Source: Streptomyces sp. NBC_00223 (GTDB lineage Bacteria; Actinomycetota; Actinomycetes; Streptomycetales; Streptomycetaceae). Taken from it: DNA of 64,000 bases. The position numbers and the translations under genes are program-made. The stretch is from the NCBI RefSeq assembly GCF_036199905.1, contig NZ_CP108109.1:7594001-7658000 (forward strand), given 5' to 3'. Position 1 is the first letter of the stretch; each line of letters opens with the position of its first letter. Below the pieces are notes generated by a model that was not told where the DNA came from, did no database searches, and saw only the letters and a list, made by a program, of their open reading frames with translations. This document shows, in pieces, positions 15,020 through 23,900 of the stretch.

Positions 15020-16792
15020 CTACGGCAGCGGCAGCCGGCGGAGCTTGACCGTGTTGTCCGTGCGGGTCGCGGGCCGGCCGTCAGGGCCGGTCATGGTGCG
15101 CTCGTGGACATCGGTGAGCAGCAACTCCCACTGACCGTCCGGGAGTTCGAGCGAGGCCACGACCTCGTCCGGCGTGGGGAAGCGCACCTCCGGGTGCGGG
15201 TCGTGCTCCCAGGACGGGAAGCCCGCGTGCCCGACGACCAGCAGTACGCCACCGGGCGCGACCGCCCCCGCGGCCCTGCGCAGAATCCGGTCCCGCGGCA
15301 GATCGAGATAGGAGTGGAAGAAGTTCGCGGACACCAGGTCGTACGTGCCCGAGGGGAACGTCTCCGCCAGGTCGTGCCGCTGCCAGGCGATCAGCTCACC
15401 GACGCCCGCGTCCGTCGCGTGACCCGCCGCGCGGTCCAGGGCGACCCGGGAGACATCAGTGGCGGTGACATGCCAGCCGCGCTCCGCGAGCCAGATCGCG
15501 TCGGCGCCCTCACCGCACCCCAGGTCGAGCGCCCGCCCGGGTGTCAGATCGGCGGCCTCACGGACCAGAGCCCCGTTGGGCGCGCCACTCCAGACCTGTT
15601 CGCGGGCCCGGTAGAAGTCGTCCCAGAACTCCCCGGCCGAGACAGCGGCAGCGTCCGAAGCCGTATCGGAAGCCCCACCCGGACCGGCACCCGGACCCCC
15701 GCCCAGACCCGCACCCGGACCCGCACCCGCAGCCCCGTGCTGGTGTTCATGCGGGTGCGCGCCGGCACCCGCCAGGCCCGCCGCCCCCGCGGACTCCCCG
15801 GCCGCCGCGTGCCGCCCCGCGCCCACCGCCCGCTCGACCTCCTCGGCGATCAGATCCGCGTTGATCGCCGCCCCGGCCCGTACGCCCGCGGCCGCCGCCC
15901 CGATGACCTGCTCGTTCAGGGCCGTGACATTGCCCGCCACCCACACCCCGGGCGCGGCGGTCGCGCCCGTCGGGTCGGCGGGGACACGGCTGCCGATCAC
16001 ATGGCCGTTCATCTCCAGATCGGCCGGCTCCAGGCCCAGCGAGCCGAGGAAGCCCGCGCGGGCGGTCAGTCTCGGGGCGACGACCATCACGCGGCGGGCC
16101 ACCACCCGGCCGTCGGCCAGCCGTACCCCGGACAGCCGCCCGCCGGAGGTCTCCAGCGCGGCCACCTCGCCCGTGACGACCGTGATCCCGCGCGCGGCCA
16201 GGCGCTCGTACTCGGCCGCGCCCGGCTCCGGCGCGGTGTGCGTGAAGAGCGTGAGGTCCGCGCTCCACTGCCGCCACAGCAGGGCCTGCTCCACGGCGAG
16301 CGGTCCGCCGCCGAGCACCCCGATCGGCTGGTCGCGCACCTCCCAGCCGTGGCAGTACGGGCAGTGCGGCACGTCCGTGCCCCACAGCTCGGCCACCCCG
16401 GGGACGTCGGGCAGTTCGTCCACCAGGCCGGTGGTGACCAGCAGCCGGGCCGCGCCGATGGTGCCGCCGCCGGCGAGCGAGACCCGGAAGCCCGGGGAAC
16501 CCCGGAAGCCGTCCTCGACGCGGTCGACGGACACCACCGTGCCGTCGAGGAACGCGCCGCCGTAGCCGCGCACCTCAGCCCGCCCGGCGCCCAGCAGTTC
16601 GGCGGGAGGGACGCCCTCGCGGCCCAGGTAGGTGTGCACACCGTCGGCCGGGGCGTTGCGCGGGTGCCCGGAGTCGACCACCAGCACAGAACGGCGGGCC
16701 CGGCCCAGCGTCAGCGCGCCGCTCAGCCCCGCGGCGCCGCCGCCGATCACCACGACGTCGTAGTCCGCTCCGGGGACCACTCGCTCTTCCAT
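15020..16792 (-). CDS. Fused FAD oxidoreductase (TrxR-like) and SAM methyltransferase
   Basis: A 590-residue fusion. Residues about 10-320 are a thioredoxin-reductase-like flavoprotein: DYDVVVIGGGAAGLSGAL binds FAD, HCPYCHGWEV carries the redox-active CxxC, and VLGGGPLAVEQALL is the NAD(P)H site. A flexible linker (about 335-385) contains HPHEHQHG and a GPGAG run. Residues about 390-590 are a class I methyltransferase with motif I ALDLGCGEGADAIWLAERGW and a following D for SAM. ATG 16792 has GAGG 7 nt upstream. It is divergent from an XRE-cupin regulator across a palindrome. The chemistry is unknown; detoxification of a thiol, metalloid or electrophile is one possibility. Confidence 0.85.
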   Translation of the reverse strand: MEERVVPGADYDVVVIGGGAAGLSGALTLGRARRSVLVVDSGHPRNAPADGVHTYLGREGVPPAELLGAGRAEVRGYGGAFLDGTVVSVDRVEDGFRGSPGFRVSLAGGGTIGAARLLVTTGLVDELPDVPGVAELWGTDVPHCPYCHGWEVRDQPIGVLGGGPLAVEQALLWRQWSADLTLFTHTAPEPGAAEYERLAARGITVVTGEVAALETSGGRLSGVRLADGRVVARRVMVVAPRLTARAGFLGSLGLEPADLEMNGHVIGSRVPADPTGATAAPGVWVAGNVTALNEQVIGAAAAGVRAGAAINADLIAEEVERAVGAGRHAAAGESAGAAGLAGAGAHPHEHQHGAAGAGPGAGLGGGPGAGPGGASDTASDAAAVSAGEFWDDFYRAREQVWSGAPNGALVREAADLTPGRALDLGCGEGADAIWLAERGWHVTATDVSRVALDRAAGHATDAGVGELIAWQRHDLAETFPSGTYDLVSANFFHSYLDLPRDRILRRAAGAVAPGGVLLVVGHAGFPSWEHDPHPEVRFPTPDEVVASLELPDGQWELLLTDVHERTMTGPDGRPATRTDNTVKLRRLPLP

Positions 16793-16851
16793 CTGCTCAC
16801 CTCGTCGTCGTCGGTACGTTCTCCCCGGAGCCTGCGCCCGGCCCGGCCCGG

Positions 16852-16879
16852 TTGACAAAACTTCTTGCCGAAGCGGCAA
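16852..16879 (+). promoter_or_regulatory. Promoter with TTGCCG palindrome, divergent intergenic
   Basis: TTGACA at 16852-16857 resembles a -35. TTGCCG-AAG-CGGCAA (16865-16879) is a perfect 6-bp-arm palindrome ending 9 nt before the XRE-cupin start and about 73 bp before the oxidoreductase start. It is the likely operator for that regulator. Confidence 0.65.
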
Positions 16880-16887
16880 ATGGAGTC

Positions 16888-17640
16888 ATGGCAGACGACG
16901 ACCTCACCGACGTACTGACCGCCGTCGGACCCCGGCTGCGGGCCCTGCGGCGCGCCCAGGGCAGCACACTCACGCAGATCGCCGAGGCGACCGGGATCTC
17001 GCTGAGCACCCTGTCCCGCCTGGAGTCGGGACAGCGCCGACCGACCCTGGAACTGCTGCTGCCGCTGGCCAAGGCGTACGCGGTGCCGCTGGACGAACTG
17101 GTCGGCGCGCCCGCCACCGGCGACCCCCGCATTCACCCGCGGCCCTTCACCCGGCACGGCCAGACCTTCGTACCGCTGACCCGCTACCTCGGCGGGCTGA
17201 ACGCGTACAAGCAGATCCTCCCCGCCCGCAAGCCGCCCAGGACGGCAGGCACGGCCAAGACCTCCGACACCGGCAAGACCGGCAGGACCGCCAAGACCGA
17301 CAAGAGCACAGAGACGACCGCGGACACCCGTCCCGCGCAGAGCGTGCACGAGGGCTACGAGTGGATCTATGTGCTCTCCGGCCGGCTGCGTCTCGCGCTG
17401 GGAGAGCACGATCTCGTGCTCGGCCCGGGCGAGGCCGCGGAGTTCGACACCCGGACCCCGCACGGCTTCGCCAACGCGGGGGACCGGCCGGTGGAGTTCC
17501 TGAGCCTGTTCGGCCCGCAGGGCGAGCGGATGCACGTACGGGCCCGCCCGGCGAAGGCGGTCAGTCCGCGTCCGGAGGCGACGGGGGGCCGGGCGGGCCG
17601 GCGGGGCCGGGGGGAAGCGGGGACAGAGCGCCGTTCGTAA
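16888..17640 (+). CDS. XRE family regulator with C-terminal cupin sensor
   Basis: A 250-residue regulator. Residues 12-70 are a Cro/CI-type helix-turn-helix (LTQIAEATGISLSTLSRLES), about 120-150 is a Lys/Thr-rich linker, and about 150-225 is a small cupin (HEGYEWIYVLSGRLRLALGE, then LGPGEAAEFDTRTPHGFAN) that would bind a small ligand. ATG 16888 has GGAG just upstream. It probably controls the divergent oxidoreductase-methyltransferase through the TTGCCG palindrome. Its last 80 bp overlap tail-to-tail with the methylase gene on the other strand, and the extreme C-terminus is low-complexity Arg/Gly. Confidence 0.88.
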   Translation: MADDDLTDVLTAVGPRLRALRRAQGSTLTQIAEATGISLSTLSRLESGQRRPTLELLLPLAKAYAVPLDELVGAPATGDPRIHPRPFTRHGQTFVPLTRYLGGLNAYKQILPARKPPRTAGTAKTSDTGKTGRTAKTDKSTETTADTRPAQSVHEGYEWIYVLSGRLRLALGEHDLVLGPGEAAEFDTRTPHGFANAGDRPVEFLSLFGPQGERMHVRARPAKAVSPRPEATGGRAGRRGRGEAGTERRS

Positions 17641-19255
17641 GGCCCTCGCGGGCCAGGGCCGTGGCGTGCTCACCGAGCCGGGTCAGCTCCCGGACCCGCT
17701 CCTCGAACTCCAGCAGCGCGCGGAAGGCGCCGCCGTAGCGGCGCTGCTCCTCGACGTTCATCTGCGGGACGCGCGAGCCGCGCGCGTCGAGGCGGAAGGC
17801 GCCGCTGGTAGCGGTGGAGCGGCGCCGGTTCGCGGGGCTGAGCAGGAAGCCGTGCAGGAAGTCGGTGTCCAGGTGGTCGCTGGTCGACACCGGCGCCCCC
17901 TCGGTGAACTCGACCATCCCGGCGCGCGCCAGATCGGCCACGCTGACCGAGGCGTGGTCGAGCGCGCCGCCGCCCGAGCCCGCCGTGAGCGCCGGCAGCA
18001 GCGCGTCCAGCGCGCGCAGACCGTCGCGCAGCGAGTCGCGCAGGGCGGCGTACTCGGCCGGGTAGTCGCGGTGGGCGCCCGCGATGTGGGCGCTCGGGGT
18101 CAGATCGACCATGTCGTCCAGCAGGTCGATCAGCGGAACGTCCACCGTCTGTTGGGGCGTCGGTTCACAGCCGTCGTCGGGGGAGTTGCCGGTCAGGTCG
18201 ACCATCCGGACCGACCGCGCGCCCTCCGGCGCCGGCCGCCGCAGGACCCACAGATGGACGGGCAGCGCGTGGTGCGCGGCGACGCCCGCGGGCAGCGCGA
18301 CGACCTGGGTGAGGATGCCGCGCCTGACCAGCTCCGCCCGGATACGGCGGCCGGCCTTGCGGTAGGCGACGGAGGCGGGCATCACCACGACGGTCCTGCC
18401 GCCGGGCGCGGTGTGGGCGTACGCGTGCTGGAGCCAGGCGAGTTCGCCCTCGGCGCGGGAGGGCACGCCCAGTTCCCAGCGCCCGTCGAGCAGCAGGTCC
18501 TCGCGGCCCCAGTCGGGCACGGCGACCGGGGGGTCGCAGACCACCAGATCCGCCTTGAGCTCCGGCCAGCGGTCCTCGCGCAGCGCGTCGCCGGTCCTGA
18601 TGTCGGTACGGGTGCGGCCGGTGAGCAGTGCCCGCAGCCGGGTGAGGTCGGCCGCCGACGGGTCGATCTCCTGGCCGTGCCGGGTGGGGCCCGAGGCCGG
18701 GCCGAGGGACAGCAGCAGGGTGCCGACCCCGCAGGCCGGGTCGAGGATGTGCGCGCTCCTGCGCACCGGGCCCGCGAAGTGCTGGACCGCCCGCACGATC
18801 CGGGGCGCGGTGGTCTGGTCGGCGCCGGTACGGCCGGTGGAGTCCAGCAGCCGGTCGGTCAGGGCCTCGATCAGCTCGGCGGCGGGGGTGCTCGCGGCGA
18901 GGTCGGCGGTCTGCCGGGCGAGGTCGGCGCTGAGGCCGGCCGGCGCCTTGCCCTCGGCGAGCAGGCGGGCGACGGCGGTCAGGCCGCGGACGGTCGCCTC
19001 GCCGTACTCGCCGCGCAGCGACTGCCACAGCCGCACCTCGCCGGAGGTGTCCTGGCCCTTGCGCTGCTCGGCGAGCCAGGCCCGTACGTCGGCGAGGCGG
19101 AAGAGCGGGCTGTTCGTGCCGCCGCCGGCCGGTGCGGGGAAGTCGTCGTGGCGACGCCGCCAGTTGGAGACGGCGGCCCGGGTCACCCCGGCCAGCCGGG
19201 CGATCTCGGCGCCGGTGATCAGCGGATCAGAGGCGGAGGAGACGTCGTCGCTCAT
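17561..19255 (-). CDS. N6-adenine DNA methylase-like protein with HTH, altered motif IV
   Basis: A 564-residue protein of a streptomycete family annotated as N-6 DNA methylase. Residues about 12-60 are a MerR/helix-turn-helix-like domain (ITGAEIARLAGVTRAAVSNW). The methylase core has motif I DPACGVGTLLLS (from D172). Motif IV, normally (N/D)PP(F/Y/W), reads CDPPVAVPDW (D241-V244), so the aromatic that stacks on the flipped adenine is missing. No restriction or specificity subunit is adjacent. It may be a weak or non-catalytic DNA-binding protein. ATG 19255 lies at the edge of the IS110 element, so its original promoter may have been displaced. The 3' end overlaps the XRE-cupin gene by 80 bp. 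Confidence 0.8.
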   Translation of the reverse strand: MSDDVSSASDPLITGAEIARLAGVTRAAVSNWRRRHDDFPAPAGGGTNSPLFRLADVRAWLAEQRKGQDTSGEVRLWQSLRGEYGEATVRGLTAVARLLAEGKAPAGLSADLARQTADLAASTPAAELIEALTDRLLDSTGRTGADQTTAPRIVRAVQHFAGPVRRSAHILDPACGVGTLLLSLGPASGPTRHGQEIDPSAADLTRLRALLTGRTRTDIRTGDALREDRWPELKADLVVCDPPVAVPDWGREDLLLDGRWELGVPSRAEGELAWLQHAYAHTAPGGRTVVVMPASVAYRKAGRRIRAELVRRGILTQVVALPAGVAAHHALPVHLWVLRRPAPEGARSVRMVDLTGNSPDDGCEPTPQQTVDVPLIDLLDDMVDLTPSAHIAGAHRDYPAEYAALRDSLRDGLRALDALLPALTAGSGGGALDHASVSVADLARAGMVEFTEGAPVSTSDHLDTDFLHGFLLSPANRRRSTATSGAFRLDARGSRVPQMNVEEQRRYGGAFRALLEFEERVRELTRLGEHATALAREGLTNGALSPLPPGPAGPPGPPSPPDAD

Positions 19256-19261
19256 TAGAGG

Positions 19262-19455
19262 ACCATCCCTTCTGCAGCCCTCTTCGGTAGGGTTGTGACC
19301 TCTCGGTCCCGGCGGGTGCATGGCCATCGTCGCGAGCCGTTCGACGGCCAGCGTGAGTTCTGCCAGCCCTGCCGGGCCGAGGCCGTCTGATCGGCTTCAG
19401 GGACACGCCCCGCAGAGGGCCGATTAATGAGCTCCCGGCAGACGACCTCACCACC
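19262..19455 (+). ncRNA. Candidate IS110 bridge RNA region
   Basis: About 200 non-coding nt precede the transposase, where IS110-group elements encode the bridge RNA that selects donor and target DNA. Visible structure includes GGCCATCGTCG pairing with CGACGGCC (19321-19348) around a loop, and CCCTGCCG pairing imperfectly with CGGCTTCAGGG (19368-19402) around a larger loop. Two looped domains fit the published IS621 layout. No guide matches to the element flanks were established by eye. Confidence 0.35.
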
Positions 19456-19494
19456 GGGCAGGTGCTCCGTCAGCAGTACAGGAGTACGACGCAC

Positions 19495-20715
19495 GTGTTC
19501 ATCGGATGGGACTGGGCGAGCGAAACCCATGACGTGACGGTCATGGACGAGTCCGGCAAACGCATCGACCGGTGGGAACTGGCCCACACCGAGGAGGGCT
19601 TCGCCAAGACCCTGGCACGGCTGCGTCAGCACGGCGCCCCGCAGAATCTGCCGGTCGCGATCGAGACCACCCGCGGCCTGGCCGTCGACCGGCTGCTGGC
19701 CGCGGGCCACCCGATCGTGCCGGTGCACCCGAACGCCTTCCACGCCATGCGAGCGCGCTGGGGTGCTTCCAAGGCCAAGACCGACGCGGGCGACAGCATG
19801 AAACTCGCCGACTACCTGCGCACCGACGGCCACCTGCTGCCCCGCCTGGAACCCACCGAGCAGGCCACCCTCGACCTCCAGGCCCTCACCCGGACCCGTG
19901 CCGACCACATCGAGGCCAAGGTCGCCGCTGTCAACCAGCTCGCCGCGCTGCTGGACGAGCACTGGCCCGGCGGCAAGGCCGTCTTCGCCGAGCTGGACAG
20001 CGACATTGCCATCGCGTTCCTGGAGCGATACCCCACCCCGGCCGCAGCGGCCAACCTCACTGCCGGACGACTCGAAGCCTGGTGCAAGCGCCACCACTAC
20101 TCCGGCCGCAAGCCCGGCACGGTGCTGATCGAACGGCTGCGTTCGGCCCCGAAGGCGGCCTCCCGCCTCAGCGAAGCCGTCGTCAGGCAGCTCGTGCGCG
20201 TCCAGGCCCAGCTCGTGCAGGGCATACGCATGACCATCCGTGCCCTGGACAAGGCCATCGCCGAGGCGGTCGAAACCCACCCCTACGCGCCGCTGTTCGC
20301 CACCATGCCGCGCATCGGCAAAGTCAACCTCGGCCAGATCATCGGCGAGATCGGCCCGATCCTCGAACGCGCCCAGACCTGCGAGCAGCTCATCGCCGAG
20401 GCCGGTGTCGTCCCCGTCACCCGTGCCTCGGGCAAGTCCCGCACGGTCGCCTTCCGCTTCGCGACCAACCGCAGAGCCCGCGTCGCACTCACGACCTTCG
20501 CCGACAACAGCCGGCATGGCAGCCAGTGGGCCGCCAAGATCTACACCGACGCCCGGAACCGCAAGAAGCGACACCCCCACGCCGTCCGCATCCTCGCCCG
20601 ATCCTGGCTCCGGGTGATATGGGCCTGCTGGCGCACCGGCACCTGCTACGACCCCGCCACCCACCAAGCCAACTACAAGATCAACACGGCCACCGACACG
20701 CCCCTGGCGGCATAG
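19495..20715 (+). CDS. IS110 family transposase
   Basis: A 406-residue transposase. The N-terminal RuvC-like DEDD domain begins FIGWDWASETHDVTVMDE and has AIETTRG and KTDAGDSMKLADYL as later acidic motifs. The C-terminal Transposase_20 domain contains FATMPRIGKVNLGQIIGEIG and AGVVPVTRASGKSRTV, where the serine is the likely nucleophile for IS110 recombination. The frame is intact, so the element may be active. GTG 19495 is preferred, with AGGAG at 19480-19484; an alternative GTG at 19462 adds 11 residues. Confidence 0.9.
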   Translation: MFIGWDWASETHDVTVMDESGKRIDRWELAHTEEGFAKTLARLRQHGAPQNLPVAIETTRGLAVDRLLAAGHPIVPVHPNAFHAMRARWGASKAKTDAGDSMKLADYLRTDGHLLPRLEPTEQATLDLQALTRTRADHIEAKVAAVNQLAALLDEHWPGGKAVFAELDSDIAIAFLERYPTPAAAANLTAGRLEAWCKRHHYSGRKPGTVLIERLRSAPKAASRLSEAVVRQLVRVQAQLVQGIRMTIRALDKAIAEAVETHPYAPLFATMPRIGKVNLGQIIGEIGPILERAQTCEQLIAEAGVVPVTRASGKSRTVAFRFATNRRARVALTTFADNSRHGSQWAAKIYTDARNRKKRHPHAVRILARSWLRVIWACWRTGTCYDPATHQANYKINTATDTPLAA

Positions 20716-20790
20716 AGGTTGACTCAGGAAACTCATGCGGTCACGGTACACGGCCGGGCAAACGCCCTCCAGAGTCCGTATGTTGGCGAT

Positions 20791-20832
20791 GTACACGCAT
20801 TGCGTACGGTCATGTGCGCATTGTGTACGATC
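20791..20832. promoter_or_regulatory. Tandem operator-like palindromes without an adjacent regulator
   Basis: GTACACGCATTGCGTAC (20791-20807) and a related copy containing GTGCGCATTGTGTACGATC (to 20832) repeat at 21-bp spacing with 15 of 21 positions equal, each roughly self-complementary. They resemble tandem TetR-type sites. No plus-strand gene follows, and the IS110 element lies immediately upstream, so the site may be an orphan left after rearrangement. Confidence 0.45.
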
Positions 20833-20905
20833 GGGCGGGCGTGGCCTCCCGCCGTCCGGAGGCGGGCGTGGTCTCCCGCCGCGCCAGACGCCCGGTGTAC
20901 GACGA

Positions 20906-20947
20906 AGAGCGCTCCCCGCCCGGCGAACCGGTCGGAGAGCGCTCTCC
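20906..20947. terminator. Hairpin and LacI-box-like palindrome after GH3 gene
   Basis: AGAGCGCTC (20906-20914) can pair with GAGCGCTCT (20937-20945). The right arm lies within GGAGAGCGCTCTCC (20934-20947), a perfect 14-bp palindrome also present in the GH3 promoter. It could terminate the minus-strand GH3 transcript or bind the same regulator downstream of the gene. Confidence 0.5.
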
Positions 20948-20982
20948 CATTCTCGGCCGACGTCAGCCGGCCGGCTGCCGGA

Positions 20983-23900
20983 CTACCCGGCGTTCCAGCT
21001 GGTCAGCCCCGCTCCGTACGCGTACAGCGGGTTGCCGTACGTCGTCGGGACGGTCTGGCCCGCGTCGATCTTCGCGCGGATGTCGGCCCGCTCGGCCGCC
21101 GTGGCGCCGAGGTCGTAGGGCAGGTCCCACGCCTCGTTGGCGTCGGCCGGGTTGTCCCCGCCGCCCGGCTTGAGCACCTGGTCCAGGCTTCTCGGCATCT
21201 GCCAGGGCAGATGGCCGCGCGGGGTGTAGTCGCCGAAGAGCAGACTGGCCGTGGCCGGTCCGACCTCCTCACCGCCGCGGTAGGTCACCACGATGGCGTC
21301 GGCCAGGTTGTTCCAGTCGCTCATCACGATCGGTCTGGGCAGCGTCAGCACGACCACCACCGGAATTCCCTGGTTCTTGAAGTTCTGGATGACGGCGAGC
21401 TGATCGGCCGGCAGATACGGCTGGGTGTCCACCCACGCGGTCGCGTGCGTGTAGGACGGCTCGCCGACGTTCACGATCGCCAGCTTCGGCGCGGGCCCGG
21501 TGTCCTGGTAGACGTTGACCCCGGCCTTGGCGGCTCTCGCCTTGATCGCGTCGAGCATGTCCAGCGAACCGTAGTTCTCGTGGAAGTAGCTCGACCAGAT
21601 GCAGCACGCGGCACTGTCGGTGGCCCGGGGGCCGGCGACCACGATGTTGTCGCCCGAGTTGAGCTTGACCGGCAGCACACCGTTGTTCTTGAGCAGCGTG
21701 TTGGACTCGCGCGAGGCCTGGTTGGCCAGCGCGGTGTAGCTCGGCTGGTGGAAACGGTAGGGGCCGTTCACCGGGTCGCCGTACGGGTGGTCGAAGACGC
21801 CCAGCTCGAACTTGAGCGTGAGGATCCGGGTCACCGCGTCGTTGATCCGGCTCAGCGGCACCTGGTTCTCGAAGCTCGCCATGGTGAAGTCGGCCGCGCC
21901 CGGGTCGGCGCCGCCCATCACGTCGGAACCGGCGTTGGCCGCGTTGATCCAGGCCGTGGACGGCAGCCAGTCCGTGGTGATCAGACCGGTGTAGCCCATG
22001 TTCTGCCGCAGGTAGGTGAGGATCTTGGCGCTGTCACCCGCGCCGGGACCGCCCGGGTCGAGATACGAACTGCCCGCGTAGCCCGGCATGATGTTGACCG
22101 CGCCGGCCTCCATCGCGGCCCGGAACGGGATCATGTGGTACTTGATCGTCACACCGTCGTAGACGATCCCGGCCTCGCCGCCGGCGCCCTCGCCCGGCCA
22201 GTGCTTGACCGTCGCCAGGACCGAACCGGGGTTCAGCTCCGGACCGCCCTGCAACCCCGCGACCAGCGCCTTGAGCTGGGCCGCCGCGACATCGGCGTTC
22301 TCGCCGCCGCCTTCCTGGATGCGGGGGTAGAGCACCTTCGTGCCGACCTCCGCGAGCGGCGACAGGGTGCCGCGCGCCCCGACCTCCAGCTCCTCCTCTC
22401 GCTGCATGTTGCCCAGCTGGTAGTCGAGCGGGTAGTCCTTGCCCGCCGCCAGGGTGCTCTGCAGCGGGTACGTGGTCTGGTAGCCCGCGGTGGTGTCACC
22501 CGCGGAGACCGGCGGAATGCCCAGCCGGGTGGCCGCCGTGGACAGCAGCACGTTGTTCAGATCGGCGGGCTGCGCCGGTCCGAAGTGCCAGCCGGACATG
22601 GGGTACTGCTGGACGTTGTAGAACATCTGGTACGCCTTCTCCTCCAGCGTCATTCTGCCGAGGAGATCGCCGACCCGCGTACCGACCGGCAGCCGCCAGT
22701 CCTCGTACGGCTCGATGGTGCCGTCCTTGTTGAGGTCACGGGCGCCGTTGATGACGTTGACACCGTCGTTGACCTGCTCGATGTCCGGCAGATAGACGCT
22801 GAAGGTACGGATGTTGGAGGTGGTCTTCGCCCCCGATCCGCTCACCGCCACCACGTACCACTTGTACGTCCAGCGGTCGCTGATGTCCCAGGTCGGCGTA
22901 TAGCCGGTGCCGGTGGGCTCGGCCACCTTCGTGTAGAGGTCGAGCAGATTGCCCGACGCGGTGAAGTCGTAGTCGGTGCGGCTGATGTTGAGCCACACCT
23001 CGTAGTGCGCTGCGCCCGCCACGGCCGCCCAGGACAGCGCGGGCCTGCGGGTGTTGGTGATCATCGCCTTGTCCGCGGGGGCGGACAGCGCGAACTGGTT
23101 CAGCGTCGCAGGGGCCTTGGTGGGCCCGGACAGCAGCGGCGGGGTCGCGGTGGAGTTGTCGATGGTGCCGTAGACCTGGAACTCCCAGAGGGAGTAGCCG
23201 TATCCGGAGGCGCGGGCCGTGCCGTGGAAGCGGACATAGCGGCCCTTGCCGGTGACCGGCAGCTTCTCGACGCCGCCCTTGCCGGTGGTCGTGGTGTAGA
23301 GGTTGGTCCACGCGGTGCCGTTGTCGGACACCTCGATGCGGTAGCCGGTGGCGTACGCCGACTCCCAGTTGAGCACGACTCCGCTGATGGTCCCGATGTT
23401 GCCGAGGTCCACGTTCAGCCACTGGTCGTCCGTGTAGAGGCTGGACCAGCGGGTGTTGGTGCGGCCGTCGAGCGCGGCGGCGGGCGCGTTGTCGCCCTCG
23501 TAGGAGGAGGCGGTGACCGGCTTGTAGGCCGAGATGACCGAGCCGGAGAAGTCGCCGCCGTCGCCGCCGGTGCTTCCGCCCGTGGTGCCGCCGGTGGTCG
23601 TGCCGCCGTTGTCACCGCCGCCGGTCGTCGAGGTGCCGGTGTAGGCCGCGAACTCCCAGAGGGAGTAGCCGTATCCGGTGCCGCGGGCGGTGCCGTACAG
23701 CCGGATGTACCGTCCGGAACCGTTTACGGAAAGTGTCTGGACGCCACCGGTGCCGGTCGTGGTGGAGTAGATGTCCGTCCAGTTCTGGGCGTCGCCCGAG
23801 GTCTGGATCTTGAACGACTTGCCGTACGCGGCTTCCCAGTTGAGCACGACCTTGCAGATCGACGTGGTCGCGCCGAGGTCGACCTGGAGCCACTGCGGGT

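Larger units (their letters stand above)
19256..20740 (+). mobile_element. IS110-family insertion sequence (approximate limits)
   Basis: A single-transposase element without visible terminal inverted repeats, typical of the IS110 group. Limits are estimates: the left limit is set at the methylase start codon, and the right limit shortly after the transposase stop. The hexamer TAGAGG occurs at both suspected edges (19256-19261 and 20713-20718), which could mark a short shared core or be chance. Confidence 0.6.
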
